A stretch of 20,562 nucleotides of DNA from CAXBNB01 sp040151475 (GTDB taxonomy: Bacteria > Bacteroidota > Bacteroidia > Cytophagales > Cyclobacteriaceae). Location of the stretch: NCBI RefSeq assembly GCF_040151475.1, contig NZ_JBDKWG010000069.1, forward strand, positions 1 through 20,562. The letters are read 5' to 3'. A program made the translations under genes and the position numbers. The notes below the pieces were generated by a model. It was not told the DNA's origin and ran no database searches. It saw only the letters and a program-made list of their open reading frames with translations. Shown in pieces: positions 15,838-20,562 of the stretch. Position 1 is the first letter of the stretch. Every line of letters starts with the position of its first letter.

Positions 15838-15868
15838 TTGATAGAGATGATTCCCCAACCTACTTTTG
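15838..15868 (+). promoter_or_regulatory. Bacteroidota-type promoter for the receptor-DUF4374 operon
   Basis: TTG (15838-15840), a 20-base spacer, and TACTTTTG (15861-15868), a full match to the -7 consensus TAnnTTTG. The operator starts three bases further on. Spacing and layout match the promoter at 11757. Confidence 0.65.
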
Positions 15869-15870
15869 CC

Positions 15871-15895
15871 ATTATTTAGAAAGATTCTAAATAAT
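15871..15895. promoter_or_regulatory. Operator copy 3, upstream of the second XusA-like receptor
   Basis: ATTATTTAGA-AAGAT-TCTAAATAAT, with arms identical to the copies at 11386 and 11791. It overlaps the predicted transcription start, and the receptor's ATG is 70 bases downstream. Its presence here indicates that this operon is a separate transcription unit under the same regulator. Confidence 0.75.
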
Positions 15896-15965
15896 ACAGA
15901 CTTCTGGATTCAGACAATACCTGTAAAAATATATTGCATCATATTCAAATACTTCCATCAAAAAG

Positions 15966-18332
15966 ATGAAAACCGGATTTTTCTCAATTTTAATTTTTAT
16001 TGTTTCATCAGTGTCCATGGCTCAAATAGCAGGCCATGTAAAAGATGAAAATGGTGAAGGTATTCCGGGTATATCCGTGGTAGTAGAACCTTTAAAAACG
16101 GGTGTTTCTACAGATATTAACGGTAAATATATGATCGTCGGTCTGGCAAATGGCAACTACATTTTGTCTTACTCAGGTGTAGGATATGAAACACAAAAAA
16201 CCACAATCAATTATGAAGGCCGTCCACTGACAGTCAACATCAATCTCAAGGAGAATGTCAAAGAATTGGAAGGGATTACTATAACAGGAAAATCTGAGAG
16301 TACCATAGTGAGAGAGCAGGCTTATGCGGTAGAAGTAATAGAGTCTAAAGGATTTAAAAACCTTACTACCAATGCCAACGACATACTGGGACGGGTTTCG
16401 GGAGTAAATATTCGTCAGTCTGGAGGGATTGGATCGAAGTTTTCCCTGTCGCTGAATGGTATTTCCGGTAATCAGGTGAGGGTATTTCTGGATGGTGTGC
16501 CAATGGATTATTTTGGAAGTTCTCTTTCATTGAATAATTTTTCGGCCAACCTGATAGACAGAATAGAAGTGTATAAAGGTGTGGTACCGATCCATCTTTC
16601 TTCTGATGCACTTGGAGGAGCCATAAACGTAACCACCAATGGCAAAAGCACTTCCTATCTGGATGCATCTTATAGTATGGGTTCGTTTGGTACTCACCTG
16701 GCTTCATTGAATACCCAATATAGGAATAAGAAAAACGGATTTACTACCAGAATAAAGTCATTTTACAACAGATCCAATAACAATTACAAAGTACCCGTAA
16801 ATCTTGTAAATTTCGAAACAGGAAAAGAGGAAGAAGAACCTGTCTGGGTCGAGCGTTTTCACGATGCGTATGAAAGTAAGATGGTTTGGGCAGAAGCCGG
16901 ATTTACGGGAACCAAATTTGCGGATCAACTTATGGTGGGAGTCCTGTATTCAGACAACTACAACGAGCTTCAGCAGGCTGCCAATGCAATCGGACAGGCA
17001 AAAATTCCTTATGGAGAAGTAGCTACCGAAGAAGAAAAAATTATTGCCAACCTGGCATTTAATAAACGAAAACTCTTTACTGAAAAACTCTCGTTCAATT
17101 CATATTTGGTAACGGTATTCTCAAAAAGCCTGTCGAGAGATACCGCAAGTGTAAGGTATGACTGGTATGGAAACTCAACACCAAAAACAGACAATGCAAC
17201 CGGAGAAATAGAAAATAGGAAGACTCTATTTGAACTTGAGACCGAAAACTATCTCGCTAATGCAAATGCTGAGTATCAGTTGAATAAATACCATAGCATC
17301 ACGTTGAACTACAGCCTCAATCACCTTACCGTGCAGGGTGCTGATCCATATAAAAACCAAAACAACACACAATTTGGCGAGCCCAATAATGTAACCAAGC
17401 AGGTGCTTGCTGCAAGCTACACCAATACTCTATTTGACGAAAAGTTTAAAACCACATTGTTTACTAAATACTATGACTATGGCCTCAGTTCTCTGGAAAC
17501 AGATTATTCCGGTTCAGAACCTTCACCGTTCGATGTGCATAAGTCCAATTTAGGATTTGGATTTTCTACTACATATAAATATGACAAATGGCAATTAAAA
17601 GCCAGCTACGAAAAAGCTACAAGATTTCCTGAAGCTATCGAACTTTTTGGAGACGGCCTGAATACTGTGGCAAGCCCATCACTTACTCCGGAAAAAAGTA
17701 ACAACTATAATCTTGGGTTTTTATTTGGAAACAAGTCCGCTCATAGTCCATTTATTGTATCAGTGAATGGGTTTGTCAGGGATGCAGAGAATTTTATTAT
17801 CCCTGTTGTTCAGGGCATTAAGGTCTATCACATCAACAACAGCAAGGTCTTATCAAAAGGAATAGACCTAAGTATGGGATATACGCACAGAGAGCATTGG
17901 GTACTCTCTGTTAATGGCACCTACCTCGACCTGAGAGACAATAGCAAATGGCGCAATGGTCAGGTGGGAGTAGAAAGTTCTCAGTATAAAGTCCGTCTTC
18001 CCAATCAGCCATACTTGTTTGGCAATGCGAGCCTTTCTTATAGAAATGAGGAGTTGTTTTCCAATAACGACCAGTACTCCATATCCTTAAGTCAGAATTA
18101 TGTCTACGAGTTTTTTTATAAATGGGAAAACCTCGCCAGTAAAAATAAAGACGTTGTACCTACTCAATATACAACCAATATGGAGTTTGTATATATGTTC
18201 AAAGAAGGACGGTATAATGCCTCATTTTCAGTTATTAACCTATGGAATGCAAAGGTCTATGACAACTTTCAACAACTCAGACCAGGAAGAAATTTCAATT
18301 TTAAACTAAGATATTTTTTAACTAAAATTTAA
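15966..18332 (+). CDS. TonB-dependent outer-membrane receptor, XusA-like
   Basis: A 788-residue receptor with a signal peptide ending in SVSMAQ (about 1-20). A carboxypeptidase-regulatory-like domain (20-105: GHVKDENGEGIPGISVVVEP) and a plug (about 110-225: GITITGKSEST, DILGRVSGVNIRQSGGIGSK, RIEVYKGVVPIHLSSDALGG) come next, then a barrel ending in LRPGRNFNFKLRYFLTKI. It is paralogous to the receptor at 7619 along most of its length, including the RFHDAYE loop and the NN-YKV barrel segment. It has no STN domain. The next gene, a DUF4374 lipoprotein, begins four bases after its stop codon, so the two are coupled as in xusA-xusB. It probably imports a ferric siderophore handed over by that lipoprotein. 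The substrate may differ from the other copy's. Confidence 0.9.
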   Translation: MKTGFFSILIFIVSSVSMAQIAGHVKDENGEGIPGISVVVEPLKTGVSTDINGKYMIVGLANGNYILSYSGVGYETQKTTINYEGRPLTVNINLKENVKELEGITITGKSESTIVREQAYAVEVIESKGFKNLTTNANDILGRVSGVNIRQSGGIGSKFSLSLNGISGNQVRVFLDGVPMDYFGSSLSLNNFSANLIDRIEVYKGVVPIHLSSDALGGAINVTTNGKSTSYLDASYSMGSFGTHLASLNTQYRNKKNGFTTRIKSFYNRSNNNYKVPVNLVNFETGKEEEEPVWVERFHDAYESKMVWAEAGFTGTKFADQLMVGVLYSDNYNELQQAANAIGQAKIPYGEVATEEEKIIANLAFNKRKLFTEKLSFNSYLVTVFSKSLSRDTASVRYDWYGNSTPKTDNATGEIENRKTLFELETENYLANANAEYQLNKYHSITLNYSLNHLTVQGADPYKNQNNTQFGEPNNVTKQVLAASYTNTLFDEKFKTTLFTKYYDYGLSSLETDYSGSEPSPFDVHKSNLGFGFSTTYKYDKWQLKASYEKATRFPEAIELFGDGLNTVASPSLTPEKSNNYNLGFLFGNKSAHSPFIVSVNGFVRDAENFIIPVVQGIKVYHINNSKVLSKGIDLSMGYTHREHWVLSVNGTYLDLRDNSKWRNGQVGVESSQYKVRLPNQPYLFGNASLSYRNEELFSNNDQYSISLSQNYVYEFFYKWENLASKNKDVVPTQYTTNMEFVYMFKEGRYNASFSVINLWNAKVYDNFQQLRPGRNFNFKLRYFLTKI

Positions 18333-18336
18333 TAAA

Positions 18337-19584
18337 ATGTATAACAAATATTGCTGTTACTTATTCATTGCCTGTATTGGCTTATTATCAGCTTGTTCAG
18401 ATGACGATCCATTAGAAGATATAGTAGATAACGGAGTAGTGCACTACTTTGTGGGAATCGAAGCTGCAACTGATCCTACTACTGATGTATTGACTCCTGC
18501 AGGTTCTCTCACAGAAAATTTAATTTCACCCGTTGACAATGGTTTTGCCCAACCTGCATGGATGACTTTTTTTCAGGGTTATGATCAAATTTTCACGACA
18601 GGATACACTTCAGCTCCTGAGTTTATCAGTTATGAATTGGTAGATGGTGAACTGACAAAAGGTGAAAGTTTTTTCACAGACCTGGGCATCTATGCGCTTT
18701 ATGTCGTCGATGAATCGAAGATGGTGTTAATTGGATCGGCCAGAGAGGGGCAATCAGATAAGAAAATTTACCTGATAAACACCAATACCATGACTATAGA
18801 AAAAACGGTAGAAACAGGCTTTGGCAATGACCCGGACAATAACCTGATGGCCTTCCCTACTGATGTGGCAGTGAGAGACGACAAACTGTTTGCTTCTTAC
18901 ATGCTTATGTCTGATGATGGAAGTTTTGCAACAACCAATTCAAATGAGGCTAAAATCGCAGTTTTCAGCTACCCTGAATTGGAATTTGAGAAAATAATTT
19001 CAGATGACAGGGCTGCAAATGTTGGCCGGTATTATACCCTAAATGCATTGGAGGAAGACGAAAATGGGAATATATATACTTTTTCTCCTTCTTCATTAAC
19101 GAGTGGTTACAATCCAGTGCCTGCTAACAATTCTGCCATCCTAAGAATTAAAAGTGGAGCTACAGAATTTGATCCATCCTTTTATATTGATTTTGAAACC
19201 CTTAGTGAAGGATATAAAATCAATGACATGTATTATGTGGCTGATGGCAAAGCAGTAGTAAGGGTACACTTGGAAGACGAAACTATGGCTGAATATTACT
19301 GGGCTGCTTATGCTCCTACTTCAGAGACTCCAATCTTAGAAACTGGAATTCTTGACCTAAACAATAAAACTTTCACTTTACTAGAAAATGTACCTAAGGG
19401 TGGTGGAGGTTGGAATAGTGCTGTTATGGTGGAAGGCAAAAAGCTCTATCTGGGGGTTAGCAACAGCACTTATGCCAGTATCTATGTCATTGATGTTGAA
19501 AATGGAACGGCCACCGAAGGTGCCACTATTGATGGAAATTATGCCAAAGGGATTCTATCGCTGGTAGAACCAATAATTAATTAA
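18337..19584 (+). CDS. DUF4374 surface lipoprotein, XusB-like siderophore-binding protein
   Basis: A 415-residue lipoprotein. The lipobox LLSAC gives Cys20, followed directly by Ser-Asp-Asp-Asp, the acidic signature that sends Bacteroidota lipoproteins to the cell surface. The mature part is a propeller-like series of strands matching DUF4374 (PF14298): HYFVGIEAATDP near the start, FTTGYTSAPEFISYELVDGE, KIYLINTNTMTIEKTVETGF, then IAVFSYPELEFEKII, and a final SIYVIDVENGTATEGATIDG. XusB of Bacteroides thetaiotaomicron, which binds enterobactin-type siderophores, belongs to this family. Translation is coupled to the receptor just upstream (four-base gap). No PepSY gene follows; that role may fall to the protein at 14328. 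The ligand is inferred only by family. Confidence 0.87.
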   Translation: MYNKYCCYLFIACIGLLSACSDDDPLEDIVDNGVVHYFVGIEAATDPTTDVLTPAGSLTENLISPVDNGFAQPAWMTFFQGYDQIFTTGYTSAPEFISYELVDGELTKGESFFTDLGIYALYVVDESKMVLIGSAREGQSDKKIYLINTNTMTIEKTVETGFGNDPDNNLMAFPTDVAVRDDKLFASYMLMSDDGSFATTNSNEAKIAVFSYPELEFEKIISDDRAANVGRYYTLNALEEDENGNIYTFSPSSLTSGYNPVPANNSAILRIKSGATEFDPSFYIDFETLSEGYKINDMYYVADGKAVVRVHLEDETMAEYYWAAYAPTSETPILETGILDLNNKTFTLLENVPKGGGGWNSAVMVEGKKLYLGVSNSTYASIYVIDVENGTATEGATIDGNYAKGILSLVEPIIN

Positions 19585-19604
19585 TACAATCAATAATTAT
19601 AAAA

Positions 19605-19647
19605 ATTGTCACTCTGGCATTTTTGATCAAATAGCCGGAGTGACAAT
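19605..19647. repeat. Intercistronic hairpin before the DUF4198 gene
   Basis: ATTGTCACTCTGGC (19605-19618) pairs with GCCGGAGTGACAAT (19634-19647) over 14 positions with one G-T wobble; the loop is 15 bases. It fills the 75-base gap between the DUF4374 and DUF4198 genes. No T-tract follows on the plus strand, so read-through is likely. It may be a partial terminator or an mRNA-processing site. Confidence 0.55.
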
Positions 19648-19659
19648 AAAAAGCACAAC

Positions 19660-20406
19660 ATGAACTACAAAAAGTTAATATTTACAGCCTTGGTTTTGAT
19701 CCTGGGCACTGGCAATCTACTGGCACATTATCTATGGATAGAGACCAAGCCTGTCGGAAAAATTGGAAAATCACAAGAGATAAAAGTTTTCTTTGGAGAA
19801 TATACCTATGGGCTTCAGGAAAAAGTAGGCGAAAAAAGTTTCGATGCGGTAAAGAAATTTAAGGCATGGGTTGTAGCTCCAAATGGTTCAAAAACCGAAT
19901 TGGTTTTTGAACCAACGGAAAGCAGTTACCTGTCGTCATTTACACCTGAGTCAGCAGGGACATACACTGTGGTTTTAAACAATAATGAAATAGACGTTAT
20001 AGATTACACTAAGTACGATTTCGGCATTTTTAAGACCCACTACCATTCAATAGCCAAAATTACCGTCAAAGGAGGTGCAGAAAACACAGTAGCAATGAAT
20101 CCTGAAGGTATCACTATAGTAGATGTATCTCAAAAGCCGCTTTCGCAAGGTGAAGAACTTAAATTTCAAATTCGCTACAAAGGAGAGCCTTTGGCAGAAC
20201 AGGAGGTAAATGTATTTGTGGCAGATCAATGGTCTAAAAAGCTGACTACCGATGAAAATGGAGAGGTTTCCCTAAAATTGCCCTGGGATACCAAATTCAT
20301 TGTAGAGGTTACTAAAAATGAAAAAGTACCCGGCAACTACAAAGGCGAAGATTACGAGTTTATCTATCACTGTGCTACCTACTGTGTAGATGTATCAAAA
20401 GGATAG
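19660..20406 (+). CDS. Exported DUF4198 protein, possible periplasmic metal-binding factor
   Basis: A 248-residue secreted protein. The signal peptide ends in GTGNLLA, so the mature chain begins His23-Tyr-Leu-Trp-Ile-Glu. An N-terminal His after cleavage and the H-x-x-W-(I/L)-E motif are typical of DUF4198 (PF10670), a family that includes metal-uptake accessory proteins such as the nickel-related NikK. The fold should be two immunoglobulin-like beta-domains: about 30-135, and about 150-245 with LAEQEVNVFVADQWSKKLTT. Further possible ligands are His127 and His129 (KTHYHS) and His237, Cys238 and Cys242 (YHCATYC). It lies 75 bases after the DUF4374 gene, behind a hairpin, and probably belongs to the same operon. 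A role in binding metal released from the chelate is inferred from context, not shown. Confidence 0.78.
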   Translation: MNYKKLIFTALVLILGTGNLLAHYLWIETKPVGKIGKSQEIKVFFGEYTYGLQEKVGEKSFDAVKKFKAWVVAPNGSKTELVFEPTESSYLSSFTPESAGTYTVVLNNNEIDVIDYTKYDFGIFKTHYHSIAKITVKGGAENTVAMNPEGITIVDVSQKPLSQGEELKFQIRYKGEPLAEQEVNVFVADQWSKKLTTDENGEVSLKLPWDTKFIVEVTKNEKVPGNYKGEDYEFIYHCATYCVDVSKG

Positions 20407-20562
20407 ACAATACATTTTTTAATTAGTGGCGTCCGACTAAATTTTAAATACCCTGAAAAAATACGTTTAAACGAAATGAGAAAAGATTTTTTCGATTTCC
20501 TAAAACTACCCCCGTCCCCTGAAGGGGTGATCAAAAAGTCCCCTTTAGGGGATTTAGGCCTG
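20407..20562. repeat. Gene-free right edge with tandem mini-hairpins
   Basis: No gene is visible. CCCCT-GA-AGGGG (20516-20527) and TCCCCT-TT-AGGGGA (20539-20552) are two related hairpins 11 bases apart, of the kind dispersed between genes in many Bacteroidota genomes. GTGGCGTCCGACTAAA near 20427 could be the tip of a mobile element running out of the window, but nothing else supports this. Confidence 0.4.

Larger units (their letters stand above)
15609..15965. promoter_or_regulatory. Control region before the second rightward operon
   Basis: These 357 bases contain no gene. The first 190 show nothing I can assign. From 15801 there are repeat motifs: ACTAGCTAGT, the palindrome CTAGTGA-GAT-TCACTAG at 15812-15828, and CACTAGTTATAGCTATTG at 15823-15840. 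A promoter and operator copy 3 follow. The leader from the operator to the ATG is 70 bases. Confidence 0.6.

Noticed and set aside
15966..19584. SusC/SusD-type polysaccharide-use locus
   Set aside because: The receptor has a SusC-like leading domain, but the lipoprotein is DUF4374-like, not a TPR-rich SusD, and no glycan enzymes are present.
20420..20490. Left end of a second insertion sequence
   Set aside because: Only one suggestive tip sequence is visible, with no transposase codons or inverted repeat in the window.

Overview
The window looks like a moderately AT-rich chromosomal segment of a Bacteroidota bacterium, probably of the Cytophagia/Flavobacteriia type; I cannot fix the genus. 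The signs are TonB-dependent receptors with N-terminal carboxypeptidase-regulatory-like domains, LytS/LytTR two-component proteins, a FecI-type sigma factor, a lipoprotein with a C-SDDD surface-export signature, promoters of the TTG-N20-TAnnTTTG type, and starts preceded by A-rich leaders instead of Shine-Dalgarno sequences.

Left flank (1-4900). The window opens in the last 35 codons of an IS3-family transposase. The right tip of that element (about base 139) sits inside a minus-strand gene for a periplasmic-binding-protein/TolC fusion and has cut off almost all of the TolC part. Then come a small exported DUF2147-like protein (minus) and a two-gene LytS-type histidine kinase/LytTR response regulator operon (plus). 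About 490 bases of degenerate GC-rich repeats follow, then an unrecognised coiled-coil protein and a REP-like double hairpin that acts as its terminator.

Iron island (4872-20406). Two mirror-image sets of genes diverge from a 552-base control region at 11301-11852. Leftward: ECF sigma factor, short FecR-like anti-sigma protein, TonB-dependent receptor, lipoprotein, PepSY-TM membrane protein. The receptor-lipoprotein-PepSY order is that of XusA-XusB-XusC, the xenosiderophore-use system known from Bacteroides thetaiotaomicron. Rightward: a FhuA-type siderophore receptor coupled to a second PepSY-TM protein, then a second XusA-like receptor, a DUF4374 (XusB-type) lipoprotein and a DUF4198 exported protein. 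The island therefore holds three outer-membrane receptors, two siderophore-binding-type lipoproteins, two putative inner-membrane haem-containing siderophore reductases and one dedicated sigma/anti-sigma pair.

Regulation. The same 25-base inverted repeat, ATTATTTAGA-N5-TCTAAATAAT, occurs exactly three times, once before each of the three transcription units (11386, 11791, 15871). At two of them it lies just downstream of a recognisable promoter, where a bound repressor would block transcription. I infer an iron-responsive repressor (DtxR/IdeR- or Fur-type). The two rightward promoters also share a second family of repeats upstream of their -33 elements, which suggests another regulator.

Inferred working model: the receptors and surface lipoproteins capture ferric siderophores, TonB drives import into the periplasm, the PepSY-TM proteins reduce the iron, and the DUF4198 protein may handle released metal. 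The right edge (20407-20562) holds small hairpin repeats and no gene.
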